Assembly (NCBI GenBank): GCA_018971905.1 | Contig: JAGWZS010000025.1 | Location: forward strand, 1 to 13,038 | Direction: 5' to 3' | DNA length: 13,038 nt | DNA from: Rhodospirillales bacterium | Lineage (GTDB): Bacteria > Pseudomonadota > Alphaproteobacteria > Acetobacterales > Acetobacteraceae | Part shown: piece by piece, positions 6,323-13,038 of the stretch | How positions within the stretch are numbered: position 1 is the stretch's first letter | Layout: each line of letters opens with the position of its first letter | Program-made: the position numbers and the translations under genes | Notes under the pieces: generated by a model | Told to the model about the DNA's origin: nothing | What the model saw: only the letters and a program-made list of their open reading frames with translations | Database searches by the model: none

Positions 6323-7003
6323 GTGGCCGGTAACGCACTCCAATCCCTCGGCGGCTTTCCCGTCGTCCTGGTCATTTTCGCGGGCATTGCGCTCCTTCTC
6401 GTGCTTCGCCTGCGCTCAGTCCTGGGCAAACGCGTCGGGTTTGAAAAACCGCCGTTCCAGCCCGGCGCGGCCCCGGGTTTCCAACCCGGCCCGGTCATTG
6501 ATGGCCAGGCCCTGCCGGTCTCAGCCCCCGGCCGCTCCATCCCAAACCCGCATTCGGATGTCGGCCAGCGCCTGATGCAGATCGTCAACCGCGACCCGCA
6601 ATTCGATCCGCCGCAATTCCTCACCCAGGCGGAAGCCGCCTTTCGCAGCATCGTCACCGCCTTCGCGAATAGCGACCGCACCACCCTGCAGTCTCTACTC
6701 ACCCCGCATGTGTATGAAACCTTCAATGCCGCCATCGCCGCCCGTGGCGAAACCGGCGGCCACCAGCGTACGGAAATCAAATCCATTCTTTCCGCCGGCA
6801 TCGAAGACGCGCAAATCTCCGGCAGCCTCGCCGCCGTCATCGTCCGCTTCGTCTCCGCCCAGTCCACCCAAAAGCTGGATGCGGCGGGCAACCCCATCCC
6901 CGGCAGCGGTGAACAAGCCGATATCTGCGACATCTGGACCTTCGAGCACGACCTGCGCGGCCAGGACCCCGCCTGGCGCCTCGCCGCCGCACGCAGCTGT
7001 TAA
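6323..7003 (+). CDS. Tim44-like domain protein, membrane-anchored
   Basis: A 226-residue relative of mitochondrial Tim44 and of the alphaproteobacterial TimA proteins, whose bacterial function is poorly defined (inner-membrane, possibly chaperone or protein-transport related). A single N-terminal membrane segment (about residues 12-29, FPVVLVIFAGIALLLVLRL) is followed by RSVLGKRVGF, typical of the family, then a Pro/Gly-rich linker and the Tim44-like domain (about 90-226; FLTQAEAAFRSIVTAFANSD, then LLTPHVYETFNAAI, and a final IWTFEHDLRGQDPAWRLAA). GTG at 6323 is chosen because AGAGGA lies 5 nt upstream; the in-frame TTG at 6290 has no binding site. mltA begins 4 nt after its stop, a pairing known in alphaproteobacteria, so the two form an operon. 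Confidence 0.85.
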   Translation: MAGNALQSLGGFPVVLVIFAGIALLLVLRLRSVLGKRVGFEKPPFQPGAAPGFQPGPVIDGQALPVSAPGRSIPNPHSDVGQRLMQIVNRDPQFDPPQFLTQAEAAFRSIVTAFANSDRTTLQSLLTPHVYETFNAAIAARGETGGHQRTEIKSILSAGIEDAQISGSLAAVIVRFVSAQSTQKLDAAGNPIPGSGEQADICDIWTFEHDLRGQDPAWRLAAARSC

Positions 7004-7007
7004 CACC

Positions 7008-8105
7008 ATGCGCCGCCTTCCGCTTTTTGCCGCCGCCCTGGCCCTGGCCGCCTGCACCCCCCAGCAACAGCCGCAAACCGGGGCCTACGCGCCGCCAGGC
7101 CAGGCGCTTCCCGTCACCCAGCTGCCCGGCTGGCAGCTGAACAACGCGGCAGCCTCGCTCGCCAGTTTCGTCATAAGCTGCAAGGCCCTCCTGCTCATGC
7201 CGCCAGACACATCACTCGGCGGCACCGGCCTTGCCCAAACCCTCGCCGGCCAGGCCGGCCTCTGGCAGCCCGCCTGCACAGCGGCCGAAGCCACACCCCC
7301 GGGCGACAACGCCGCCGCACAGCAATTCTTTGAAAATTGGTTCACCGCCTACGCCATCCCTGGCCCGGCACTCATCACCGGCTATTTCGAGCCCGAGGTT
7401 CCAGGCTCCGAGAACGAGCGCCCCGGCTATCATGTGCCACTCTACTCCAGGCCCGCCGTGGCCTCGCTGGCGGATCTACCGCGCGCCGCGATCGATGCCG
7501 GCGCCCTCCACCGCAAGGCTCCTGTCACGGCCTATGTCACCAACCCGGTTGACGCCTTCATGCTGCAAATCCAGGGATCGGGCCGAATCCTCCTGCCGGA
7601 CGGCAACATTCTGCGTGTGGGGTTCGATGGCCAGAACGGCCAGCCCTACACCCCCATCGGCCGCGTGCTGGAGCAAATGGGCGCCCTCCAGCCGGACGAT
7701 GTCAGCTACCAATCCATCTCCGCCTGGCTGAAATCCCACCCGGCTCAGGCCCAATCGGTTATGGAGCAGAACGCGCGCTACGTCTTCCTCGCCCCGCTTG
7801 GCCCTCTACCCGCGAACGAAGGCGCCCCCGGCGCGCTCGGCGTGCCGCTCACGGCTGAACGCTCCGCCGCCATAGACAAATCAGCCATGCCGCTGGGCGC
7901 GCCGCTGTTCATCGCCACCACAGACCCCATCACCGGCGCGCCTTTGAATCTCCTCACCATCACACAAGACACCGGCGGCGGCATCCACGGGCCAGACCGG
8001 GCAGACATCTTCTTCGGCGCCGGCCCTGATGCCGAGGAAGTCGCGGGCTCCATGCGCCAGCCCGGGCAGCTTTATCTTTTGCTGCCCAAAGCGCCCGCCC
8101 CCTAA
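7008..8105 (+). CDS. mltA: Membrane-bound lytic murein transglycosylase A
   Basis: A 365-residue lipoprotein that cleaves the MurNAc-GlcNAc bond of peptidoglycan with formation of a 1,6-anhydro ring, acting at the outer membrane. The signal peptide [16 protein letters not shown] has a lipobox LAAC with Cys16. The MltA domain shows [43 protein letters not shown] and [18 protein letters not shown]. The C-terminal 3D domain has [22 protein letters not shown], which holds its conserved aspartates. The length is normal for the family. ATG at 7008 lies 4 nt after the Tim44-like stop; there is no strong ribosome binding site, so translation may rely on coupling. An in-frame extension upstream is not real because it overlaps the Tim44-like gene and would remove the lipoprotein signal. 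Confidence 0.95.
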   Translation: MRRLPLFAAALALAACTPQQQPQTGAYAPPGQALPVTQLPGWQLNNAAASLASFVISCKALLLMPPDTSLGGTGLAQTLAGQAGLWQPACTAAEATPPGDNAAAQQFFENWFTAYAIPGPALITGYFEPEVPGSENERPGYHVPLYSRPAVASLADLPRAAIDAGALHRKAPVTAYVTNPVDAFMLQIQGSGRILLPDGNILRVGFDGQNGQPYTPIGRVLEQMGALQPDDVSYQSISAWLKSHPAQAQSVMEQNARYVFLAPLGPLPANEGAPGALGVPLTAERSAAIDKSAMPLGAPLFIATTDPITGAPLNLLTITQDTGGGIHGPDRADIFFGAGPDAEEVAGSMRQPGQLYLLLPKAPAP

Positions 8106-8117
8106 AACCTGGTTGCC

Positions 8118-8146
8118 TTGTCCGTCCGCGCGCAAACGGCTACAGG
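8118..8146 (+). promoter_or_regulatory. Possible promoter of kup
   Basis: TTGTCC (8118-8123), a 17-bp spacer and TACAGG (8141-8146) lie in the 68-bp gap between mltA and kup. Both boxes match only partly. Transcription would start near 8153, ahead of the ribosome binding site AAGGAA at 8162-8167. Readthrough from mltA is an alternative; no terminator hairpin is visible in the gap. Confidence 0.25.
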
Positions 8147-8173
8147 CTGCGGTGTGACGATAAGGAATGTCCG

Positions 8174-10066
8174 ATGACCTCCAGCCCTGTTCAACAAAAC
8201 GGAACGGCTGAAAAACTCCGGCTCACCGCCCTCATCGGCGTCCTTGGCGTGGTCTATGGCGATATCGGCACCAGCCCGCTTTACGCGCTGCAAACCTGCC
8301 TGTCCTATTTCAGCGGCTCACATCTGGTGGCTGAGGATGTTCTGGGCGTTCTCTCCCTCATCACCTGGGCGCTCATCATCACCGTCACGCTCAAATACGT
8401 CACCTTCATCATGCGGGCTGACAATAACGGCGAGGGCGGCACGCTTTCCCTCATGGCCTTGGCCAGCCGTGTCGCCCGCAACGAGCGCACCCGCATCGCC
8501 GCGGGTCTGGTCGGCATTGTCGGGGCCGGGCTGTTTTTTGGTGACGGCGTCATCACCCCGGCCATCTCCATCCTCTCCGCGGTTGAGGGCATTGAGGTCG
8601 TGGCGCCGAATTTGAACGAGCTTGTGCTGCCCATCGCCATCGCCGTTATTGCCGCGCTCTTCTTCATCCAGCGCCACGGCACCGCCGCCGTCGGCCGGGC
8701 CTTCGGGCCGGTCATGGCGCTTTGGTTCCTCAGCATTGGCGCGCTGGGCCTGTCACAAATCATCCACCACCCTGGCGTTTTCATCGCCCTTAACCCCTGG
8801 TTCGGCGCCAGCTTCATCATCCGGCACGACCGTTTGGCCTTCCTCGTCCTGGGGGCCGTGGTGCTGGCCGTTACCGGGGCTGAGGCACTCTATGCGGATA
8901 TGAGCCATTTCGGCCGCAAACCCATCCGCGCTTCCTGGCTGTTCTTTGTGCTGCCCTGCCTGCTGCTGAATTATTATGGCCAGGGCGCGCTGGTCATCGC
9001 CAACCCTGCTGCTGCCAGCAATCCGTTCTTCAAAATCGCCCCGCATGTCCTGCAGGTGCCGCTCATCCTGCTGGCCACGCTGGCCACGGTCATCGCCAGC
9101 CAGGCCGTCATCTCCGGCGCGTTCTCGGTCGCGCGCATGTGCGTGCAGCTCGGCCTGCTGCCGCGCATGGAAATCCGCCACACCAGCGAGACGGAACAAG
9201 GCCAGATCTACGTGCCGCAGGTCAACACCATCCTCGCCATTGGCGTGCTGCTGCTGGTGCTCACCTTCCGCTCTTCGGCCAATCTGGCCTCAGCCTACGG
9301 CATCGCCGTCACCGGCACCTTTTTGTGCGACAACACGCTCGCCGCCTTTGTCTACCGCCGCCAGTTCGGCTGGTCACGCGCGGCCACCATCTCGGTTTTC
9401 GGCCTCATCGGGGTGGTAGACCTTGCCTTCTTCTCGGCCAACTCCCTCAAAATCGTCGAGGGCGGCTGGGTGCCCCTGGCCATTGGCTGCACCATCATCC
9501 TCATCATGACCACCTGGCGCCGTGGCCGCTCCCTCATCCTCGCCCGCTGGATGCAGGACAGCCTGCCCCTTTCCACCTTCCTCAACCGCCTGCCGCAATC
9601 GCGCATCGTGCGCGTGCCCGGCACCGCCGTATTCATGACCGGCAATCTGGACTACGTGCCCAACGCCCTTCTGCACAACCTCAAACACAACAAGGTCCTG
9701 CACGAGCAGGTGTTCTTCGTCACCGTCCGCAATCTGGATGTCCCCCAGGCTGACCCTGGCGAACGGGCAAGGGTCGAGGAGGTCTCGCCCGGCATCTATA
9801 AGGTCACCCTCTATTACGGCTTCATGGAAAGCCCGAACGTCCCCCGCGCGCTGGAAAGCCTCACCGCCCAGGGCATCGAGTTCAAAACCATGCAGACCAG
9901 CTATTTCCTTGGCCGCGAAACCGTGGTCCCCGCCTCGGTGCCCAAGCTGCGCTTCATCCGCCGCTGGCTGTTTCTGTTCCTGGCCCGCAACGCTCTCACC
10001 CCCACGGAATTCTTCCGCATCCCGTCAGACCGTGTGGTCGAACTCGGCGTCCGCATCGCCGTCTAA
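8174..10066 (+). CDS. kup: Kup potassium uptake transporter
   Basis: A 630-residue inner-membrane protein of the KUP/HAK/KT family, which imports potassium, probably together with protons. The signature [18 protein letters not shown] lies in the first membrane helix (about residues 25-42). Further family motifs are [65 protein letters not shown] and [15 protein letters not shown]. About twelve hydrophobic segments are followed by a soluble C-terminal region of about 180 residues ([35 protein letters not shown]). The length is normal for the family. ATG at 8174 has AAGGAA 6 nt upstream. It follows mltA by 68 bp and converges on the cca gene with only 3 bp between the stops. No regulatory RNA is visible in front of it. 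Confidence 0.97.
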   Translation: MTSSPVQQNGTAEKLRLTALIGVLGVVYGDIGTSPLYALQTCLSYFSGSHLVAEDVLGVLSLITWALIITVTLKYVTFIMRADNNGEGGTLSLMALASRVARNERTRIAAGLVGIVGAGLFFGDGVITPAISILSAVEGIEVVAPNLNELVLPIAIAVIAALFFIQRHGTAAVGRAFGPVMALWFLSIGALGLSQIIHHPGVFIALNPWFGASFIIRHDRLAFLVLGAVVLAVTGAEALYADMSHFGRKPIRASWLFFVLPCLLLNYYGQGALVIANPAAASNPFFKIAPHVLQVPLILLATLATVIASQAVISGAFSVARMCVQLGLLPRMEIRHTSETEQGQIYVPQVNTILAIGVLLLVLTFRSSANLASAYGIAVTGTFLCDNTLAAFVYRRQFGWSRAATISVFGLIGVVDLAFFSANSLKIVEGGWVPLAIGCTIILIMTTWRRGRSLILARWMQDSLPLSTFLNRLPQSRIVRVPGTAVFMTGNLDYVPNALLHNLKHNKVLHEQVFFVTVRNLDVPQADPGERARVEEVSPGIYKVTLYYGFMESPNVPRALESLTAQGIEFKTMQTSYFLGRETVVPASVPKLRFIRRWLFLFLARNALTPTEFFRIPSDRVVELGVRIAV

Positions 10067-10069
10067 CCG

Positions 10070-11206
10070 TCACCCCAAACCGGAAAGCGCGGCCCGTACC
10101 CGCGCCAGACATTCCTCTTTCCCCGCCACGCAGCCGCCGTCCATCCACCAGCGCCGCACTTCGGCCAGCATCTCGCCCATCTCCGGCCCCGGCTTCACCC
10201 CCAGCGCCGCCAAATCCCGCCCCTGCAAGGCAAACACCGGCCGCTCCATCTCTGCCAGCCGCGCCCGCAACACAGCCGCATCACCGCCCCGCAGCCAACT
10301 CTGGCCAATCAGCACCTCATGCGGCGCATCCGCCAGCGCCCGGCGCAACGCCGCATCGTCATCCTCAGGCTTCAACACAAACGGCGCGCGCCACGCCGCC
10401 AGCCTCGCCGCCTCGCCGCCACTCAAGCGCAACCGCGCCGCCAAGTCCTCATCCGTCAACGCCACCACCCGCAGCAACGGATCAACCGGCGCCCCGCGCT
10501 CCAGCAGCGCCTCCAACCGGGCCACATCCGCACCCGGCAGCACAATCTCCAGCACGCCGGTTTCACGCATCAGTTTCACGGCAGCCAGCGGGGCAGGGGC
10601 CGTCAGAATCTTTTTCACCTCGCTCCACACCCGCTCCACGGAAAGCTGCCGCACGCCATGCCGCGCCGCCGCAATCGCCGCCACCGCCCGGCCATCCGCC
10701 CGGCCGCGCCCATAGCGCGCAAAAAACCTGAAAAACCGCAAAACCCTTAAATAATCCTCGGCAATCCGTTCCGCCGCATCCCCCACAAACCGCACAAGCC
10801 CGGCCGCCAGATCCGCCCGGCCGCCGAAATAATCGAACAGCTCGCCTTGCTGCGTGCAGCTCATCGCGTTGATGGTAAAATCCCGCCGTGCCGCGTCCTC
10901 GCGCCAGTCATCGGTAAAGGCCACAATTGCGTGCCGCCCGTCCGTCTCCACATCCCGGCGCAGGCTCGTCACCTCAAAGCCGCGCCCGCCGGCCACAATC
11001 GTCACCGTGCCATGCTCAACCCCGGTCGGCACCGCCTTCAGCCCGGCCGCCTTTGCCCGCGCCATCACCTCTTCTGGCCTCAGCGGCACGGCAAAATCCA
11101 CATCCGCCACCTCGCGGCCGGCCAGCATGTCGCGCACCGCCCCACCCGCTATCCGGGCCTCCGGCAGCGCCGCCCAAACCTCATCCATGCCCGGCAGATT
11201 TATCAC
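10070..11206 (-). CDS. cca: CCA tRNA nucleotidyltransferase
   Basis: A 378-residue class II nucleotidyltransferase that adds or repairs the 3' CCA of tRNAs from CTP and ATP. The catalytic head has IAGGAVRDMLAGREVADVDF (GG at 21-22; the metal-binding Asp35 and Asp37). The nucleotide-selecting region ARRDFTINAM is at 106-115, followed by GELFDYFGGRADL and AERIAEDYLRVLRFFRF. The C-terminal half is helical, as expected. Some related proteins are poly(A) polymerases, but the head motif and gene context favour CCA addition. GTG at 11206 is chosen because it overlaps the stop of the NUDIX gene (GTGA) and gives a normal N-terminus (MINLPGMDEVW); ATG at 11188 is an alternative. It is the last gene of an operon with the NUDIX and DUF1285 genes. 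Confidence 0.93.
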   Translation of the reverse strand: MINLPGMDEVWAALPEARIAGGAVRDMLAGREVADVDFAVPLRPEEVMARAKAAGLKAVPTGVEHGTVTIVAGGRGFEVTSLRRDVETDGRHAIVAFTDDWREDAARRDFTINAMSCTQQGELFDYFGGRADLAAGLVRFVGDAAERIAEDYLRVLRFFRFFARYGRGRADGRAVAAIAAARHGVRQLSVERVWSEVKKILTAPAPLAAVKLMRETGVLEIVLPGADVARLEALLERGAPVDPLLRVVALTDEDLAARLRLSGGEAARLAAWRAPFVLKPEDDDAALRRALADAPHEVLIGQSWLRGGDAAVLRARLAEMERPVFALQGRDLAALGVKPGPEMGEMLAEVRRWWMDGGCVAGKEECLARVRAALSGLG

Positions 11207-11751
11207 CCCACCCCCCGCAGCCGCTGCGCCAGCCGCCATAATATCTCCGCCGTGGCCCCCCAGATCACATGGTCCTCATGCGGCCATACCCAGAATTCCC
11301 TTACCCCCATCTGCCTGATAGCCCTCCGGCGGACAGGATATTGCGGGTTCAGCAACACCGAGAACGGCAGAAGAAACACCTCTTCCACCTCTGCGGTCGC
11401 GGGCAACAAGGCCACCTTTTCAGGCACCAGCGCTACCACCGGCGAGATATGAAATTGCGTGACCGTCATCACATAATCATCCATCCGGCCCAGAATTTCC
11501 ACCTGCGCCGGGTCCAGCCCCACCTCTTCCTGGGCCTCGCGCAGGGCGGCGGCCTCGGGGGTGGCGTCATATGGCTCAATCTTGCCACCGGGAAAAGAAA
11601 CCTGGCCAGGATGCGCGGCCATCCGCGCGCTGCGCCTTGTCAGCCACACGCCCCTTCCGGGCTCCAGCGCCACCAGCACCGCCGCCGCGCGCAATTGCCC
11701 TTGCTGCAAAACCTTATAAGCAGACCCTAACGGAAACGCCGCGCGCAACAT
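11203..11751 (-). CDS. NUDIX hydrolase, CoA-pyrophosphatase type
   Basis: A 182-residue NUDIX hydrolase resembling E. coli NudL (YeaB) and peroxisomal CoA diphosphatases, which cut CoA and its thioesters to 4'-phosphopantetheine derivatives and 3',5'-ADP. The extended signature is visible: HPGQVSFPGGKIEPYDA at residues 47-63, then ALREAQEEVGL at 69-79 with the metal-binding glutamates. The C-terminal HVIWGATAEILWRL is also typical. Substrate is inferred from family. ATG at 11751 is chosen because GAGG lies 6 nt upstream; GTG at 11763 would add four residues. The gene starts 27 nt after the DUF1285 stop and its own stop overlaps the cca start by 4 nt, so cca translation is probably coupled to it. 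Confidence 0.9.
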   Translation of the reverse strand: MLRAAFPLGSAYKVLQQGQLRAAAVLVALEPGRGVWLTRRSARMAAHPGQVSFPGGKIEPYDATPEAAALREAQEEVGLDPAQVEILGRMDDYVMTVTQFHISPVVALVPEKVALLPATAEVEEVFLLPFSVLLNPQYPVRRRAIRQMGVREFWVWPHEDHVIWGATAEILWRLAQRLRGVG

Positions 11752-11778
11752 CCCGGCCCTCACGCGGCACCGCCCGAC

Positions 11779-12354
11779 TCACGCGCAATCAGCATCCCGG
11801 CAGCTTGGCATGTCCCCCAGCGGGAAAAACACCCCCTGGCTCCACACACCCAGCGCCTTGCGGCCATTAACAATCCCTGGCTCGGCCAGCGCCACCAGCT
11901 CATAATAGGTCGCGCGGTTAATCCGCGCCTCAATCGGGTATCTGCCTTTGCCATCACGAATATGAAGATACGGCGTTGGCTCGCAACTCAGCAAATCGTG
12001 AGAAATCCGGATCGGATGCTCCCGCCCCGCCGTCACGCATTGGTCCACATTCGTGCGGAAGCACAGCGTCTGGTCGCGCCCGTTGCCACTCCATTCCAGC
12101 TCCACCGCCAGAAAAGGCGCATCCTCCACCTCTATCCGCCCGCGCTCCGCTGGAGTCTCAAGAATGAATTTACCGGCCTCGTCGCGCGTCAGCACAGTTG
12201 CAAAAAGGCAGATCATCGGCTTGCGTGCAATCGGGCTGCCCTTATACAGCCAGGTTCCGTCGCGCTTGATCAGAAACGGCAAATCCCCGCAATCCGCCAC
12301 TTGGCGCGGCGGCGCACCCTTCGCGCATATCTGCCCTTTCTCCTCGCTTACCAC
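11779..12354 (-). CDS. DUF1285 family protein
   Basis: About 191 residues, of unknown function. Family hallmarks are DLPFLIKRDGTWLYKGSPI, ETPAERGRIEVEDAPFLAVE, LCFRTNVDQCVTAGREHPIR and PYLHIRDG. The fold is likely beta-rich and soluble; no signal peptide is visible. It has an unusual number of cysteines, including two in the last eight residues (SCRDADCA). The start is uncertain: GTG at 12354 is chosen as giving a family-like length, but TTG at 12363 (GGAG about 10 nt upstream) and TTG at 12453 are in frame too. It is the first gene of the operon with the NUDIX hydrolase and CCA-adding enzyme, an order I recall in other alphaproteobacteria, which hints at a link to nucleotide or tRNA metabolism without proving one. 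Confidence 0.82.
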   Translation of the reverse strand: MVSEEKGQICAKGAPPRQVADCGDLPFLIKRDGTWLYKGSPIARKPMICLFATVLTRDEAGKFILETPAERGRIEVEDAPFLAVELEWSGNGRDQTLCFRTNVDQCVTAGREHPIRISHDLLSCEPTPYLHIRDGKGRYPIEARINRATYYELVALAEPGIVNGRKALGVWSQGVFFPLGDMPSCRDADCA

Positions 12355-12535
12355 CCGCTTCAACGCGCCCAAACTCCTCTGCCCTTCCGGGGATATAGGT
12401 ACCCGCCTGCGCGGTTCAAACAGGCAAACCCGCCGCGGTGGCGCATCAGGCAACGCTGTGGCAACATTAAGGCCACCCGCCCACCAATTTCCGAAACCCT
12501 TGGCATTTTTGCCCGGCTTTCGCTAAACCCCGGGC
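12355..12535. other. Divergent intergenic region between DUF1285 and mnmG
   Basis: The part 12454-12535 is certainly noncoding; the rest depends on which DUF1285 start is used. On the plus strand TTGGCA (12500-12505) and TAAACC (12524-12529), 18 bp apart, could be a weak mnmG promoter, with transcription starting about at the ATG (12536). No clear ribosome binding site precedes that ATG. A small inverted repeat GGCA-TTTT-TGCC lies at 12502-12513 inside this possible promoter. I see no RNA gene. Confidence 0.35.
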
Positions 12536-13038
12536 ATGAAATACGATGTCATCGTCATCGGCGGCGGCCATGCGGGCACGGAAGCCGCCGCCGCCGCCGC
12601 GCGTTACGGCGCGCGCACGGCCCTGGTCACGCAAAGCCTCGCCCGCGTGGGGGAGATGTCGTGCAACCCGGCCATCGGCGGCATCGGCAAGGGCCATCTG
12701 GTCCGCGAGATCGACGCGCTGGACGGGCTGATGGCCAAAGCGGCAGACGCTGCCTGCATCCATTTCAAATTGCTTAACCGCGGCAAGGGTCCGGCGGTGC
12801 GCGGCCCGCGCGCCCAGGCAGACCGTGTTCTCTACCGCAACGCCATCCAGGCGCTGCTTGCCGCACAGGCCAACCTTACCATATTAGAGGACGAAGCCGC
12901 CGGGTTCGAAATCACCGCTGGCCGCCCCTCCGGCGTCAAGCTCGCTTCGGGCAAAACCCTCGCCTGCGCCGCCGCCGTGCTCACCACCGGCACCTTCCTC
13001 AACGGCGTCTTGCATTTCGGGCCGGAGATGCAGCCCGG
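12536..13038 (+). CDS. mnmG: MnmG (GidA), tRNA uridine-5-carboxymethylaminomethyl modification enzyme, N-terminal part
   Basis: The first 167 residues of a protein that is usually about 620-630 residues long; it runs off the right edge. MnmG binds FAD and NADH and works with MnmE to modify the wobble uridine (U34) of certain tRNAs. The FAD-binding start [17 protein letters not shown] (residues 2-18) and the PROSITE-like block [20 protein letters not shown] are clear. [20 protein letters not shown] and [11 protein letters not shown] also match the family. The reading frame is open with no defects. ATG at 12536 is placed where the family begins; there is no good ribosome binding site. It is divergent from the DUF1285 operon; mnmE is not immediately upstream in this window. 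Confidence 0.96.
   Translation, partial: MKYDVIVIGGGHAGTEAAAAAARYGARTALVTQSLARVGEMSCNPAIGGIGKGHLVREIDALDGLMAKAADAACIHFKLLNRGKGPAVRGPRAQADRVLYRNAIQALLAAQANLTILEDEAAGFEITAGRPSGVKLASGKTLACAAAVLTTGTFLNGVLHFGPEMQP

Noticed and set aside
6708-7007. A 100-residue upstream extension of mltA
   Set aside because: It overlaps the Tim44-like coding region in another frame and would bury the lipoprotein signal peptide.
12581-12602. GCC triplet run in mnmG as a phase-variable microsatellite
   Set aside because: It encodes a run of alanines where the family normally has an Ala-rich helix; triplet changes would not alter the frame.
1-13038. CRISPR array, tRNA or rRNA genes, insertion sequences
   Set aside because: No regularly spaced repeats, no recognisable tRNA or rRNA sequence and no transposase or terminal inverted repeats were seen by eye on either strand.

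Overview
The window is GC-rich, densely coded bacterial DNA that fits an alphaproteobacterium. The Tim44-like/MltA pair, the DUF1285-NUDIX-CCA-transferase operon and the DUF6362-type phage genes all point that way. Acetobacteraceae (Acidocella/Acidiphilium-like) is my best guess, but it is an inference from gene content and not proven. I see no RNA genes, CRISPR array, transposase or integrase.

Region 1 (1-2383) is a phage-derived control and packaging module. A rightward XRE repressor gene (2051-2383) is divergent from a leftward run: a small helix-turn-helix protein (1662-1952), a DUF6362 protein (1258-1665), and a large terminase (about 1230 down to the window edge). The terminase is broken by two single-base frameshifts. 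The 98-bp divergent region holds a perfect operator-like palindrome GTTAGT-GAT-ACTAAC, an imperfect direct repeat, a TTGACGTCAA palindrome that supplies a -35 for the leftward promoter, and an apparently leaderless promoter for the repressor. A degenerate copy of the operator with the same 6-3-6 geometry lies in an AT-rich island just ahead of the terminase.

Region 2 (2385-6170, minus strand) is a tightly packed run: histidine phosphatase, then an N-formylglutamate amidohydrolase-family protein, then a large two-domain family 2 glycosyltransferase with duplicated N-terminal beta-type modules. The genes are 1 nt apart or overlap by 4 nt, so they are probably co-translated. The glycosyltransferase ends 1 nt from the phage repressor.

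Region 3 (6323-10066, plus strand) carries a Tim44-like membrane-anchored protein, the lipoprotein lytic transglycosylase MltA, and the potassium transporter Kup, all concerned with the envelope or ion transport.

Region 4 (10070-12354, minus strand) is an operon of DUF1285, a CoA-pyrophosphatase-type NUDIX hydrolase and the CCA tRNA nucleotidyltransferase. It is divergent from mnmG (12536 to the right edge, incomplete), a tRNA-modification enzyme. The most noteworthy parts are the phage switch with its distal operator-like site, the twice-frameshifted terminase and the unusual glycosyltransferase architecture.
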